From assembly GCF_031177825.1 (NCBI RefSeq), contig NZ_JAPSKE010000001.1, positions 310,001-374,000 on the forward strand: a DNA stretch of 64,000 bases, read 5' to 3'. The notes beneath the pieces are model-generated. The model was not told where the DNA came from. It ran no database searches and worked only from the letters and a program-made list of their open reading frames with translations. Within the stretch, counting starts at the first letter, position 1. The number at the start of each line of letters is the position of its first letter. The position numbers and the translations under genes were made by a program. Source of the stretch: Paenibacillus sp. Lineage in GTDB: Bacteria > Bacillota > Bacilli > Paenibacillales > YIM-B00363. Positions 8,481-18,733 of the stretch are shown here, piece by piece.

Positions 8481-9440
8481 CTAGCGCCGCGTCCGATTCC
8501 AAAACGTCTCGATCCTCGCGAGCCGACGCTCCGACGCTTCGCGCAGCCGCTCCGGACCGATGTCGCCCCGACGAAACAACGCCACGTCCCATGCGAGCGT
8601 CATGATGGAATTGTCGACCATCATGAGGTCGAAGTCGGCCATGACGTCGTCGTATTCGCCGGGCAAGCCGTTCGCCAGGAGCCGGGTCGCGTGCGACGCC
8701 GCGACGCCCGACAACATCTCGTCGTCCGGCTCCTCCTGCACGAGGATGGCGATGTCGCGCATCGGCGCGGCCACGTTCGTCCATTCCCAGTCGATCAACG
8801 TCACGCGATCGCCGAGCCGCAGCGCGTTGCCCCAGTGCGGGTCGCCGTGCGTAAATACGACCGGACCGCGCATGACCGACGCGGAGTACCGGGCGTAGAA
8901 GTCGCTCGCGATGCGCGATAACGCCGCCCATTCGCCGCGATCGAGCACGCTCTCCGCCTGCATCAGCAGCGCGTCCGCCCATTCCCGGCTGTAGGCGTAC
9001 GGCGCCGCCTTGCCTTCGCTCGCCCATCGCTCCGCCGCCGCCGCCGTGCGAAGGTGAAGCTCGGCGAGCCGTTCCGAGACGAGCTCGTACGCCTCCAGCC
9101 GTTCCGCCGCGGGAACCGTCCCGGCCCGATCCGGAGGCAGAATCGGCTCTCCCGCGTACCGCATCGCGATCGCCTTCGGCGACGACTCGAACCGAACGAT
9201 CCCTTCCGGCAGCCAAGGCGCCAATTCCGCGCCGAGCTTGCCGACGACGTCGAATTCGCCGTTGCGCTCCGGCGGAGGCAGCTTATATATGTAGCGTTGA
9301 GAGTCGCTTCCCGCCGCGGCGGTCCAGACGTCGTACAACGTCGCGGCGAAGAGGCCTTCCCGCCGCTCGATGCGGTACGCGTCCAAGCCGATGGCGCGGA
9401 ACCGCTCCCGCAGCAGCGCCTCGTCGTGATTCGCTGTCAA
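8481..9440 (-). CDS. Aminoglycoside phosphotransferase-like kinase
   Basis: 319 residues, start codon TTG at 9440 with GAGGGGAACAAG upstream. The APH/choline-kinase fold is shown by the catalytic loop HGDPHWGN at 198-205 (Asp and Asn as expected) and the DFG-like IDWEW at 216-220. The N-lobe has a YIYKLP strand whose Lys could contact ATP. Such small-molecule kinases act on sugars, amino alcohols or antibiotics; the substrate cannot be predicted here. It is divergent from ktrB, with about 100 bp between the two starts. Nothing suggests a resistance cassette. Confidence 0.85.
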   Translation of the reverse strand: MTANHDEALLRERFRAIGLDAYRIERREGLFAATLYDVWTAAAGSDSQRYIYKLPPPERNGEFDVVGKLGAELAPWLPEGIVRFESSPKAIAMRYAGEPILPPDRAGTVPAAERLEAYELVSERLAELHLRTAAAAERWASEGKAAPYAYSREWADALLMQAESVLDRGEWAALSRIASDFYARYSASVMRGPVVFTHGDPHWGNALRLGDRVTLIDWEWTNVAAPMRDIAILVQEEPDDEMLSGVAASHATRLLANGLPGEYDDVMADFDLMMVDNSIMTLAWDVALFRRGDIGPERLREASERRLARIETFWNRTRR

Positions 9441-9541
9441 CTTGTTCCCCTCTTTCCCCGTTCGTCCATATCGATTATAATGCTTGACGACGATTATGGT
9501 AAAATAAGCGTGATCCGCTCGACGTCGGAAAGGAATCCTTA

Positions 9542-10864
9542 ATGAAAAAAATCTCGTTTACGAAATCGCCGTTCAAAAAAATAACGATCGGGTACCTTGC
9601 GATCTCGCTCGCGTTCGCTTTCCTGTATTGGCTCCCCCCGTTCCGGTACGGCGAGCTGTCGTTCCTGGACGCATGGTTCATCTCGTCCAGCGCCCTCAGC
9701 ACGACCGGCCTCAGCACGATCGTCGTAGCCGACGTCTTGACGCCGACCGCCCAATGGTTGATGATACTGGAGATGCAGATCGGCGGCATCGGATTTATGG
9801 GCATCATCGGATCTTACTTATTCCTGATGTACCGGGACGCGACGCTGCCGCAGCTGACGCTGATGGGCTTCGATCAGAACCAGCGCAGCCTGCGCAACGT
9901 GAAGAGCCTCATCCTCTTCATCGCCATGTTTTCGGCCCTTTCCGAATTTATAGGCTTCCTGTTTCTAATGCCCGACGTGCTTCGGGCGGAGCCGCATGTC
10001 GGAACGGCGATCCGGGACGCGGCGTTCCATGCGGTCTCCGCGTTCACCAATACCGGATTAGACGTATTCGGGGGTACGATCGAGCCGTTCAATCGTTCGC
10101 CGGTGTTCATGGTCGTCACCGCGCTGCTCGTATTCCTCGGGGTCCTCGGCTTCCCTACCGTCTGGGAGCTGATCTATCTCCGCGGGAAAAAGAAAAGCTT
10201 ATACACGAAGGTGAATTTGCTGTTCCACGCCGTGCTGCTCGTCGTCGGCGCCGTGCTGATCACGGCGCTCGAATGGGGAAACCGAGGCACCGTCGGCGAC
10301 ATGCCGTACGGGCTGCGGGCGTTGAACACGTTGTTCCTGTCCGTGGTCTCCCGAAGCGGCGGCCTCGGCAACGTCGATCTCGGCGCGGCGATGCCGGCGA
10401 CCGTCTTGCTGCTGATGGTGCTCATGTTCATCGGCGGCTCCGCGAGCAGCACCGCCGGCGGCATCCGGATCACGACGTTCGCGATTCTTCTCGCGAAGGC
10501 GCGGAGCGCGATCACGCGGAACAGCGACGTCATCCTGTTCCGCAAGTCGCTATACGAAGAAGACGTACAGAAGGCGTACCTCATCTTTTTCTTCGTCTTG
10601 ATCTTCTTCTTCTTGTCCTGCTTCGTCCTATTCGTCAGCGAAAGCGACACGGATACGCTCGCCATCGTGTTCGAAGCGATGTCGGCCATCACGAACAACG
10701 GCTTTTCGCACGGGGTGACCGGCGGTCTGTCGCCGTTCGGCAAGCTGTGGCTCATCCTGATGATGATGGTCGGCCGCATCGGCATCATCTCGATCATCTA
10801 CAGTATCGTGAAACCTAAGAAGTCAGCGGTTAAATATATTAAAGAATCGATTATCGTCGGGTAA
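9542..10864 (+). CDS. ktrB: KtrB-type potassium transporter membrane subunit
   Basis: 440 residues beginning MKKISFTKSPFKKITIGYL behind AAGGAATCCTTA. The protein belongs to the SKT (TrkH/KtrB) superfamily of K+ transporters with four pore repeats. Filter-like segments are visible at SSSALSTTGLST (near residue 55), AVSAFTNTGLD, SVVSRSGGLGNVD and EAMSAITNNGFS, and the MVGRIGIISI motif lies near the C-terminus. Ten or so membrane segments follow the usual pattern. The cytosolic gating partner KtrA is encoded 22 bp downstream, forming a two-gene operon for sodium-dependent potassium uptake at the membrane. Bacillus has two versions (KtrB and KtrD); which one this matches is not settled. Confidence 0.93.
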   Translation: MKKISFTKSPFKKITIGYLAISLAFAFLYWLPPFRYGELSFLDAWFISSSALSTTGLSTIVVADVLTPTAQWLMILEMQIGGIGFMGIIGSYLFLMYRDATLPQLTLMGFDQNQRSLRNVKSLILFIAMFSALSEFIGFLFLMPDVLRAEPHVGTAIRDAAFHAVSAFTNTGLDVFGGTIEPFNRSPVFMVVTALLVFLGVLGFPTVWELIYLRGKKKSLYTKVNLLFHAVLLVVGAVLITALEWGNRGTVGDMPYGLRALNTLFLSVVSRSGGLGNVDLGAAMPATVLLLMVLMFIGGSASSTAGGIRITTFAILLAKARSAITRNSDVILFRKSLYEEDVQKAYLIFFFVLIFFFLSCFVLFVSESDTDTLAIVFEAMSAITNNGFSHGVTGGLSPFGKLWLILMMMVGRIGIISIIYSIVKPKKSAVKYIKESIIVG

Positions 10865-10886
10865 GAAACCGGGAGGAACGGAAACC

Positions 10887-11555
10887 ATGCGAAGGAAGTA
10901 TTTAGTCATCGGACTCGGACGCTTCGGCAGCGCCGTAATGAAAGAACTGCACCAAGCGGGGCACCACGTCGTAGGCTGCGACAAGAACGAGGCGCTGCTC
11001 GAGGCCGTAGAGGCGTACGCCGAGTATGTCGTCCAAGGCAACGCGACGGACGACGCGGTGTTGGACGAGTTGAACGTCGAGGTGTTTCATTCGATCGTGG
11101 TCGCCATGGCGACCGAATTCGAAGCGTCGCTCGTCATCGTGGCGAAGCTGAAGAAGCGGGGCTGCAAGCATGTCGTCGTGAAGTCGAACGACCACTTCCG
11201 CGGGGAAATCTTATCGGAGATCGTCGGCGCGGACAGCGTCGTCTATCCCGAAGAAGAGTCGGGACGCCGCACCGCAAGGCAGCTCTCGATGCCGGGGCTG
11301 ATGGAATATATTCAATTATCCCCGTATTGCAGCGGCATCGAATTAAAGGCCCCGGCGTCATTCCTGCACCGGAGCCTCATGGATTTGGATTTGCGCAAGA
11401 AGTTCGGCGTTACCGTCCTTCTGATCAATCGAGAACATATGCAAAAGCCGATCGTCTCCCCCGCCCCGTCGGAGACGTTCCAACCGGGCGATACGCTCTT
11501 CGTCGTCGGGGAACCGAGGGACGTCGACCGTTTCCAAGAACACTATACGAGCTAG
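10887..11555 (+). CDS. ktrA: KtrA-type RCK gating subunit of the potassium transporter
   Basis: 222 residues, ATG at 10887 with GGGAGGAACGGAAACC upstream. The RCK-N Rossmann domain carries the nucleotide-binding GLGRFGSAV at about 9-17 and an acidic residue at the end of strand two (GCDKNE). The RCK-C domain fills the last 80 residues (FHRSLMDLDLRKKFGVTVL...). In the Ktr family, octameric rings of this protein bind ATP or ADP and cyclic di-AMP and gate KtrB. It follows ktrB directly. Its TAG stop shares the four bases CTAG (11552-11555) with the stop of the convergent gene. Confidence 0.93.
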   Translation: MRRKYLVIGLGRFGSAVMKELHQAGHHVVGCDKNEALLEAVEAYAEYVVQGNATDDAVLDELNVEVFHSIVVAMATEFEASLVIVAKLKKRGCKHVVVKSNDHFRGEILSEIVGADSVVYPEEESGRRTARQLSMPGLMEYIQLSPYCSGIELKAPASFLHRSLMDLDLRKKFGVTVLLINREHMQKPIVSPAPSETFQPGDTLFVVGEPRDVDRFQEHYTS

Positions 11556-11941
11556 AACGCGTTCAGCTGTCCGTACATCGCGACGGCGCGGAGCAAATCC
11601 GGAGCCATCGGCAAAATGAATTCGGTCGCGCCAAGCGTGTAGATGCCGCTGCGGGAATGCATGACGGCTTCCCTCGCATAGATGCGATAGTGATCCTTGC
11701 CGATCGCCAGACCGCTTAATTCATACGTCGGAATGCCTTTCCACCCGCGCCGCGCGCCGGGCGATCCCGCTTCTTCGAACGGCGTGATCGTGACGATCGC
11801 GTCCAGTCGAATCACATAATTGACATGAGGCTTCTGATACACTAATTCCTTCGTGGAGACGGTGATTCCGAAGTCTCTTTTCTTATGCGACAGTTTTAAT
11901 TCGCCTTCGAGCGACTTGATTTGCATGAACCCGTAATCCAT
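11552..11941 (-). CDS. Conserved hypothetical protein, 129 aa
   Basis: The start at 11941 (MDYGFMQIKSLEGEL) is supported by GCAAGGAGGGG upstream; longer in-frame starts run into a terminator-like A tract. The protein is a compact soluble beta-rich chain (FGITVSTKELVYQKPHVN, IVTITPF, HYRIYAREAV), suggestive of a PH-like or lipocalin-like barrel, ending in one amphipathic helix. No family was firmly recognised. It converges on ktrA and its stop codon overlaps that of ktrA, so transcription of the two could interfere. Confidence 0.7.
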   Translation of the reverse strand: MDYGFMQIKSLEGELKLSHKKRDFGITVSTKELVYQKPHVNYVIRLDAIVTITPFEEAGSPGARRGWKGIPTYELSGLAIGKDHYRIYAREAVMHSRSGIYTLGATEFILPMAPDLLRAVAMYGQLNAF

Positions 11942-11972
11942 CGCCGGACCCCTCCTTGCCGGAAAGCGGAAT

Positions 11973-12026
11973 AAAAAAAAAGCCGCCTCATGTTTTGTCG
12001 AGTGTATCACAAAACAAGAGTCGGCT
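11973..12026 (-). terminator. Terminator of the 12040-12306 gene
   Basis: A long stem-loop pairs AGCCG...CTC.TGTTTTGT with ACAAAACA.GAG.CGGCT and is followed by a run of T in minus sense (nine A on +). Confidence 0.8.
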
Positions 12027-12039
12027 CCATAGAAGGAAG

Positions 12040-12306
12040 TTATTCCCAAGAATCGATCTGAGCGACGAACGTCTCGCACGAGACGAACGGTCGACGCTGG
12101 CTGTCCGGGACGAGTTCGTTGTATCGTTCGATCTTCCGGTTCACGTCGTCGAGCGAATCGGAAAGCCCGCCGGTCACGCCCAACTCGGTCAACTTTCTCA
12201 ATTGCACGAGCCGAGTATGTACGTCCTGCTTCAGCATCGCCCGTTCCTCGATCGCCGCTTCTTCTAACGCCACATCCACCACCGTCGGTTCCGCCAAGCT
12301 CACCAC
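12040..12306 (-). CDS. Small hypothetical coiled-coil-like protein, 88 aa
   Basis: MVSLAEPTVVDVALEEAAIEE... is a mostly helical chain with heptad-like hydrophobic spacing through about residue 70 (DVHTRLVQLRKLTELGV, DSLDDVNRKIERYNELV). A GGGGAGGGCGTCGTGGTG stretch provides a ribosome site close to the start; GTG codons in that stretch could also initiate. It has its own terminator. No family was recognised. It lies downstream of helD in the same direction, with about 80 bp between them. Confidence 0.6.
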   Translation of the reverse strand: MVSLAEPTVVDVALEEAAIEERAMLKQDVHTRLVQLRKLTELGVTGGLSDSLDDVNRKIERYNELVPDSQRRPFVSCETFVAQIDSWE

Positions 12307-12387
12307 GACGCCCTCCCCGTTTGTTAAGGCTCTTTACAATCCATTATAAATTGTCGAAGCGTCAGGGAGTGTGTCGAAATCGTGAAC

Positions 12388-14664
12388 TTATCTTGAACTC
12401 GCGTACAATCGTTCCGGAACGACGCGGAGGAACGGCGAAGGTTCGCCTCTAGCGAGGACGACGAGCCGATGCAGCGCGCGAGTGCATACTGTGTACAGCA
12501 GCTTCCGCTCGCTCTCCCGGGCATACGCGTCCGCTCCGGCGTCCCAAACGACGACCGCGTCGAATTCGAGCCCTTTGGCGAGGTACGACGGCAGCACGAC
12601 GATCCCGGACGGGAACGTCTTCGTCTCCTTCGTCAGACGGGACGCCGAGACGCCTTGCGCGGCGAGCAGCCGATGCGCGTCCTCGGCCGCCGCGGCCGTC
12701 TTCGCCACGACGGCGACCGAACCGCTGCCTTCGGCGAGGAGCTTCCGAATCCGTTCGGCCGCGAGATTCCCGAAGTCCGACGCCTCCGCCGCTTCGGGAA
12801 CGACCGTTACGTCCGGCGGCGGACCGTCGCGTTCGAACGGCTCGTTCTCCGCGGCGTCCGGAAGCATCGCCGAAGCGAACGCGACGATCTGCCGCGTGGA
12901 CCGATAGCTCTTCTTCAGCCGAATCTCCACGGTTTCCTCCGCCGGGAACGCCTTGGCCGACGCCATATGGCCGCCCTCGAGCTCCACGCCGTGGATCGCC
13001 TGATTCGCGTCGCCGACGGCCGTCACCCCCGCGTTCGGGAACAGCCGGCGCAAATACGCCCACTGCAGCGGCGTGTAATCTTGCGCTTCGTCCACGACGA
13101 CGTGCCGGACCCGGTTCATGCGCGAGGCGCCGTGCAGCGCTTCGAGCAAATACAGCATCGGCACGGCATCCTCGTACGGCAACGCGGCGGAGACGTCCAG
13201 CCGATCGTTCGTATCCCGGGCGATCGCGTCCCACTCCGCCTCCGCGACGGGGAACGAAGCGCCGCCGGCGTCGATGTCCGCGAGCAGCCGCCGATACGTG
13301 CCGACGACGTCGAGGAACGCGTACGCCGCGACTTGCTCGCGGAGCGGCGCATACGCCTTCTTCGCCTTGGCGAGTCCGAGGCGCTTAAGCTCCTGCTCCG
13401 TGCCGAGATAGTTCGGCTCCTTCAACCACTTGCGGTACAAGGCTACCGCGCGCTTGCGCTCCAGCTCCGTCAGCCGCTCGAGCAGTCGTTCCTTCATCGA
13501 TTCCAGCCGGTGCGGCGGGCGCTGCTTCGCGAACTCGACGTAGAACATCGCTTCGAGCTCGGCGGCGTCGAACACGACCTTGTCCTTCCGCGTTAACGAG
13601 CGGAAGACGACGCCCCGCTCCGCCAGCGTCTTCGCGTACGCGTCGATCCGCTCCGCGAACGCGAGCGACGCCTTGACGCGGATGCCCTCCCGGCGCGGAT
13701 CGTCCGCCTCCGGCGAAGACAACAAGTACTCCAACTGATCGTACGGATGCTCCACGTCGCCGACGTGGCGAAGCCGGCGCCAGACGTAATCGTAAAACGT
13801 CGTCTGCGGAATCGCGTCTTCCCCGAGCTCGGGCAGGACGTTAGAGACGTAATCGTTAAACACGTCGTTCGGCGAAAACAACACGACCTGCTCCGGCTCC
13901 CAATAATTCCGGTACTTGTATAATAGATAGGCGACCCGCTGCAGCGCGGCCGACGTCTTCCCGCTGCCGGCGGCGCCTTGAACGAACACGAATCGATGAT
14001 CCGTCTCCCGGATGATTCGATTTTGCTCGCGCTGGATCGTCGTGACGATCGACTTCATCTTATCGTCGGCGCCTTGACCGAGCATCCGCTGCAGCATTTC
14101 GTCGCCGATCGTGACGCCGGTATCGAACGCGGCGAGCAGCTTGCCGCCGCGGATGACGAACTGGCGCTTTAGCGTCATCTCGCCGGTCACCTTCCCATCC
14201 GGCGCCTCGTACGACGCCGGTCCCGGCCCATAATCGTAGTACATGCCCGCTACCGGCGCGCGCCAGTCGTACACGATGACCTCGTGCGTCTCCTCGTCGG
14301 CGATGGACATCGTGCCGAGATAGATCGGCTCGTCCGTTCCGCTCCCCGTCTCGCGGAAATCGAACCGGGCGAAATACGGATTCGACAGCAGCCGCTGCAG
14401 ATGTTCGGCTCGGCCTTGAGCGAGCCGGTAGCTCGTCGCGTGCTGAGACAGCTCCTGCGCCTGCTGGGTCAGCTGCACCGCCGCTTCGAACCAATCGTCC
14501 GTATCGTAAACGAGGTCTTCCCACAGCTCGCGCTTGCCGCCGACGAGCTGCTCTTTGCGGCCGCCGGCCGTCAATCCGGCCTCCTCGATCTCTTGCTCGA
14601 CCCGCTCCAACACAGCCTCGAGCCTTCGCTCCTCGCGCCTTAGTTCTTCTTCCGGCAAACTCAT
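12388..14664 (-). CDS. helD: HelD, RNA polymerase recycling motor ATPase (UvrD-like)
   Basis: The start is set at MSLPEEELRREERRLE (14664) behind GGGGGGAAC, giving 758 residues. The N-terminal arm is a long antiparallel coiled coil (about 1-60) that in HelD proteins enters the secondary channel of RNA polymerase. Walker A is at about 228-236 (GAAGSGKTS), the 1A domain is split by an insertion as in HelD, and Walker B with the Q motif appears as VVVDEAQDYTPLQ near 525. A C-terminal 2A domain follows (GLEFDAVVVWDA). HelD removes RNA polymerase from DNA after termination using ATP. It is a cytoplasmic protein, probably from a single-gene transcript. Confidence 0.9.
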   Translation of the reverse strand: MSLPEEELRREERRLEAVLERVEQEIEEAGLTAGGRKEQLVGGKRELWEDLVYDTDDWFEAAVQLTQQAQELSQHATSYRLAQGRAEHLQRLLSNPYFARFDFRETGSGTDEPIYLGTMSIADEETHEVIVYDWRAPVAGMYYDYGPGPASYEAPDGKVTGEMTLKRQFVIRGGKLLAAFDTGVTIGDEMLQRMLGQGADDKMKSIVTTIQREQNRIIRETDHRFVFVQGAAGSGKTSAALQRVAYLLYKYRNYWEPEQVVLFSPNDVFNDYVSNVLPELGEDAIPQTTFYDYVWRRLRHVGDVEHPYDQLEYLLSSPEADDPRREGIRVKASLAFAERIDAYAKTLAERGVVFRSLTRKDKVVFDAAELEAMFYVEFAKQRPPHRLESMKERLLERLTELERKRAVALYRKWLKEPNYLGTEQELKRLGLAKAKKAYAPLREQVAAYAFLDVVGTYRRLLADIDAGGASFPVAEAEWDAIARDTNDRLDVSAALPYEDAVPMLYLLEALHGASRMNRVRHVVVDEAQDYTPLQWAYLRRLFPNAGVTAVGDANQAIHGVELEGGHMASAKAFPAEETVEIRLKKSYRSTRQIVAFASAMLPDAAENEPFERDGPPPDVTVVPEAAEASDFGNLAAERIRKLLAEGSGSVAVVAKTAAAAEDAHRLLAAQGVSASRLTKETKTFPSGIVVLPSYLAKGLEFDAVVVWDAGADAYARESERKLLYTVCTRALHRLVVLARGEPSPFLRVVPERLYASSR

Positions 14665-14785
14665 GACGTATGTTCCCCCCATGCGTAAAACCTGTTTTCT
14701 TCTTGAAAGTTATATTATTCCATAGATGTGGCGAAACCATTATCATATAGTCCGACTTTACTGCGGGAGCGAGGTTTCGCCTACG

Positions 14786-15171
14786 ATGGGCAATCGTTTG
14801 TTCTTCGTTTTATTGGCCGCCGGCCTTCCGTTATCGATCGCCGGCAGCCTGCTCCATTGGGAGCCGACGATGCTGTTCGTCATCTACTGCGTCACCATTT
14901 TGCGTTCAAGTACAAGATGAACGTCGCGGTGGAGATCGCCGTCGGTTCGACGCTGCAGGTCGCCATGTTCGTCGCGCCGGTGCTCGTATTCGTGTCGTTG
15001 GTTTTCGAGACGCCGATGCCGCTCGTCTTCTCCTTGCCGGAACTTATCGCGATGGCGACCGCCGTGCTGCTGACGATCAGCATTACGAACGACGGCGACA
15101 CGAACTGGTTCGAAGGCTTGACGCTGTTAGGCGCCTACCTCATCATGGGGATCGGCTTCTACTTGTTATAA
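14786..15171 (+). pseudogene. Ca2+/H+ antiporter (CaCA/ChaA, YfkE-like) with a large internal deletion
   Basis: Two pieces of one family are joined out of frame. The first, from the ATG at 14786, reads MGNRLFFVLLAAGLPLSIAG...MLFVIYCVTI and matches the start of YfkE/CaxP-type antiporters. It then runs LRSSTR and stops at about 14920. In another frame from about 14899 the sequence reads AFKYKMNVAVEIAVGSTLQ and ends in TNDGDTNWFEG...GIGFYLL at 15171, the last membrane segments of the same family. About 220 residues, including most membrane helices and the first of the two Glu-containing cation-binding repeats, are missing. The product cannot work. Assembly error is possible but the neighbours are intact. 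Confidence 0.85.
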
Positions 15172-15184
15172 CTTTGGAAAATGG

Positions 15185-15224
15185 AGAGCTCGGTCTCGTT
15201 CCCTACGAACGGCGGCCGAGCTCT
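15185..15224 (-). terminator. Terminator-like hairpin at the end of mug
   Basis: AGAGCTCGG pairs with CCGAGCTCT, with an inner CGTTC/GAACG stem, and is followed in minus sense by CCATTTTCC. The mug stop codon lies in the loop. It may also serve the + strand pseudogene. Confidence 0.5.
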
Positions 15225-15751
15225 TCTCGCCTCCAGCGGGCGAGCTCCGCGTAGACGTCGACCATCTCCTCGAGCCTCATCCGAACGAGACCGCTCGACG
15301 ACGGCCCGACGAACTCGCGCACCCCCGGCACCTGCTCCGAGGCTTCCGGCTGAAAGCCCCACCCCGACGTCTTCCGTCCGGAAAATTGCTCGTATACGCC
15401 TTTGCCCACGAAACAAGCGGCCCTCGGGCGGTACAACTTCAATTTTTGTAGCAACTCCCGCCGTCCCGCCGCATATTCTTCTTTCGTAATCTCTTCCGCC
15501 GTCCGCGTGGGGCGCGGCACGATGTTCGTGAAGCCGTAGCCGAGCTCCAGCATCGCCTCCCCTTCGTGGGAGGCGTACAATCTCGGCGTGAGGCCGGCGC
15601 CGTGGATCATTTTCCAAAATCGATTGCTCGGGTTGGCGTAATGGTGGCCCGTTCGGCTCGAGCGGATACTGGGGTTGTAGCCGACGAACAAGACGTCGAG
15701 CCCCGGCGCGAGATGGTCCGGAATCGGTTGCAGTCGTTCTTCTTCGCGCAT
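15203..15751 (-). CDS. mug: Mismatch-specific G:U/G:T DNA glycosylase (Mug/TDG family)
   Basis: 182 residues beginning MREEERLQPIPDHLAPGLD. The uracil-DNA glycosylase fold of the Mug subfamily is shown by VGYNPSIRSSRTGHHYANP at about 23-41, where the Asn corresponds to the catalytic N of the GxNPG motif. NRFWK follows, and a second motif at VPRPTRTAEEITKEE contacts DNA. The enzyme removes uracil, ethenocytosine or thymine opposite guanine and starts base excision repair in the cytoplasm. It is convergent with the broken antiporter gene and divergent from the glycine riboswitch. Confidence 0.9.
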   Translation of the reverse strand: MREEERLQPIPDHLAPGLDVLFVGYNPSIRSSRTGHHYANPSNRFWKMIHGAGLTPRLYASHEGEAMLELGYGFTNIVPRPTRTAEEITKEEYAAGRRELLQKLKLYRPRAACFVGKGVYEQFSGRKTSGWGFQPEASEQVPGVREFVGPSSSGLVRMRLEEMVDVYAELARWRREELGRRS

Positions 15752-15861
15752 TGGCGGTCACCTTCCTGGGCATTGGTGGATATACTTAGTGTAGAGTCGC
15801 TCGCGCGGCGGCGCAAGCGCGCAAGTCGCTAAACGGGTCGACACGCAACGGCATAACAGCG

Positions 15862-16112
15862 AATGAGGGTACAGGGAGAGATCGACGCTCGCCGTCGCGC
15901 TAAGCGGGGCGGGCGGAGGCGCCGAAGGAGTAACCCCGGATTCGGGAGAATCTCTCAGGCAAAAGGACCTGTGCCGGACGCGACTCTGGAGAGCATTCGG
16001 CGGCGGCGGGATCTCCTCGCGGCGCGGGCCGAATCACCCAAGGGGAAACTTGCGCGGTCCTACCGAGACCGGGCGGGGCAACTCTCAGGTACAAGGGACA
16101 GAGCTAAGGATT
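15862..16112 (+). promoter_or_regulatory. Tandem glycine riboswitch upstream of gcvT
   Basis: Two successive glycine aptamers are readable. The first runs from about 15865 to 15995, with GGGAGAGA, CCGAAGGAGTAACCCC (15922-15936), TCTCAGGCAAAAGGACC and CTCTGGAGAG. The second runs from about 16029 to 16105, with CCGAATCACCCAAGGGG and ACTCTCAGGTACAAGGGAC. The short linker and conserved GGAGAG/CTCTCAGG pairs are those of the gcvT-type element. In Firmicutes glycine binding prevents formation of a downstream terminator, and one is present at 16095-16160, so this element should turn the glycine cleavage operon on when glycine is plentiful. Confidence 0.95.
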
Positions 16113-16160
16113 GTATTGAGATCGTATTCAATACGCTTTAGCTGTGTCCTTTTCTGTTTT
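16095..16160 (+). terminator. Expression-platform terminator of the glycine riboswitch
   Basis: GGGACAGAGCTAAG pairs with CTTTAGCTGTGTCC, with an inner perfect GTATTGA / TCAATAC stem, and is followed by TTTTCTGTTTT. The 5' arm reuses the 3' strand of the second aptamer, so ligand binding and termination are mutually exclusive. Confidence 0.85.
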
Positions 16161-16190
16161 CCCCCAAACGAAGCGGAGGTGTTGTCCGAC

Positions 16191-17333
<1,143 letters not shown>

Positions 17334-17350
17334 GGATAGAGAGGAGCTCG

Positions 17351-18733
17351 ATGCAGATGCGGAATCATCGATATTTGCCGGCGACGGCGGACGATGAACG
17401 GGCGATGCTCGAAGCGATCGGGGTCGACTCGATCGAAGCGCTGTTCGCGGACGTCCCGGCGTCGGTCCGCTTCCGGGGGCGGCTCGACGTCTCGGAGGCG
17501 CTCGGCGAAGGGGCGCTGCTGCGGCATATGAAGTCGCTGGCCGCGCGCAACGCGGATTTGGAATCGTACGTCAGCTTTCTCGGCGCCGGCGTATACGACC
17601 ACCACCTCCCCGTCGTCATTCAGCATATCGCGTCAAGGTCGGAGTTTTATACGGCGTATACGCCGTATCAGCCGGAGATTTCGCAGGGCGAGCTGCAGGC
17701 CATCTTCGAATTCCAGTCGTATATCTGCGAGCTGACCGGCCTCTCCGTCGCCAATGCGAGCATGTACGACGGCGCGACCGCCTTCGCCGAGGCGGGGGCG
17801 CTTGCGGCGGGCGCCGCGAAGCGGAAGCGCCTCGCCGTGTCCGCCGCTGTGCATCCCGAGGCGAGGCAGGTGCTGGCGACGACGGCGCGCGGCCTCGGGC
17901 TCGAGCTTGCGGTCGTCCCCGTCGACGCTAGCGGCGCGACGGACGCGACCGCCTTGGCCGCGGCGTTGGGGGCAGGCGGCGGCGGCGCATTCGCCGCCGT
18001 GATGATTCAGTCCCCCAACTTCTATGGAGGCATCGAGGATACGGCGGCGCTCGCCGCCGCCGCGCACGCCGCTGGCGCGCTGCTCGTCGTCAGCGCCAAT
18101 CCGTTGTCGCTCGGCGCGCTGCAGCCGCCGGGCAAGCGCGGCGCGGACATCGTCGTCGGCGACGCGCAGCCGCTCGGGATCGCGCCGTCGCTCGGCGGAC
18201 CGACGTGCGGCTTCTTCGCCGTCTCCGAAGCGCTGATGCGGCGCATTCCCGGCCGCGTCGTCGGGCAGACGGTCGACAGGGACGGCAAGCGCGGCTTCGT
18301 GCTCACGCTGCAGGCGCGCGAGCAGCATATCCGGCGCGAGAAAGCGACGTCGAACATTTGCTCCAACCAAGCGTTGCTCGCGCTGTGCGCTTCCGTGTAT
18401 TTGTCGGTCATGGGGAAGCAAGGCATGCGCGACGTGGCCGAGCTCAACGTCCGGAAGGCGCATTATGCGGCCGCGCGGCTGGCGTCCGTTCCCGGTGTGA
18501 CGCGCCCCTTCTCCGCTCCGTTCTTCAACGAGTTCGTCATTCGGCTGCCCGACGGCGGGCCGACCGTGCGCGAAGCGAACGAACGGCTGCTCGCGGAAGG
18601 CTTCCTCGGCGGGTACGATCTCGGCCGGGACGATCCGGCGCTCGCCGGTTGCATGCTCGTCGCCGTGACGGAACAGCGAACGAAAGAGGAGATCGACGCA
18701 TTCGCGTCGGCATTGGAGGCGATCTTGGGATGA
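17351..18733 (+). CDS. gcvPA: Glycine dehydrogenase (decarboxylating) subunit 1
   Basis: 460 residues, ATG at 17351 behind GAGGAGCTCG, 17 bp after gcvT. This is the alpha half of the two-chain P-protein typical of Bacillales, which decarboxylates glycine and loads the aminomethyl group on H-protein. Recognisable stretches include [45 protein letters not shown] and [17 protein letters not shown] near the end. The middle is Ala-rich ([14 protein letters not shown]), which reflects high GC. The stop overlaps the gcvPB start by ATGA, so the two chains are translationally coupled in a 1:1 ratio. Confidence 0.95.
   Translation: MQMRNHRYLPATADDERAMLEAIGVDSIEALFADVPASVRFRGRLDVSEALGEGALLRHMKSLAARNADLESYVSFLGAGVYDHHLPVVIQHIASRSEFYTAYTPYQPEISQGELQAIFEFQSYICELTGLSVANASMYDGATAFAEAGALAAGAAKRKRLAVSAAVHPEARQVLATTARGLGLELAVVPVDASGATDATALAAALGAGGGGAFAAVMIQSPNFYGGIEDTAALAAAAHAAGALLVVSANPLSLGALQPPGKRGADIVVGDAQPLGIAPSLGGPTCGFFAVSEALMRRIPGRVVGQTVDRDGKRGFVLTLQAREQHIRREKATSNICSNQALLALCASVYLSVMGKQGMRDVAELNVRKAHYAAARLASVPGVTRPFSAPFFNEFVIRLPDGGPTVREANERLLAEGFLGGYDLGRDDPALAGCMLVAVTEQRTKEEIDAFASALEAILG

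Noticed and set aside
8481..9440. Antibiotic resistance gene (aminoglycoside phosphotransferase)
   Set aside because: The kinase fold is clear but the family is broad and the context is housekeeping, so a resistance claim is not supported.
9542..10864. A c-di-AMP (ydaO-type) riboswitch in front of ktrB, as in Bacillus
   Set aside because: Only about 100 bp separate ktrB from the divergent kinase gene and none of the conserved ydaO core can be seen.
12469..13596. A 375-codon + frame inside helD
   Set aside because: Arg-rich antisense frame without a start signal or family motif; helD motifs are intact on the other strand.
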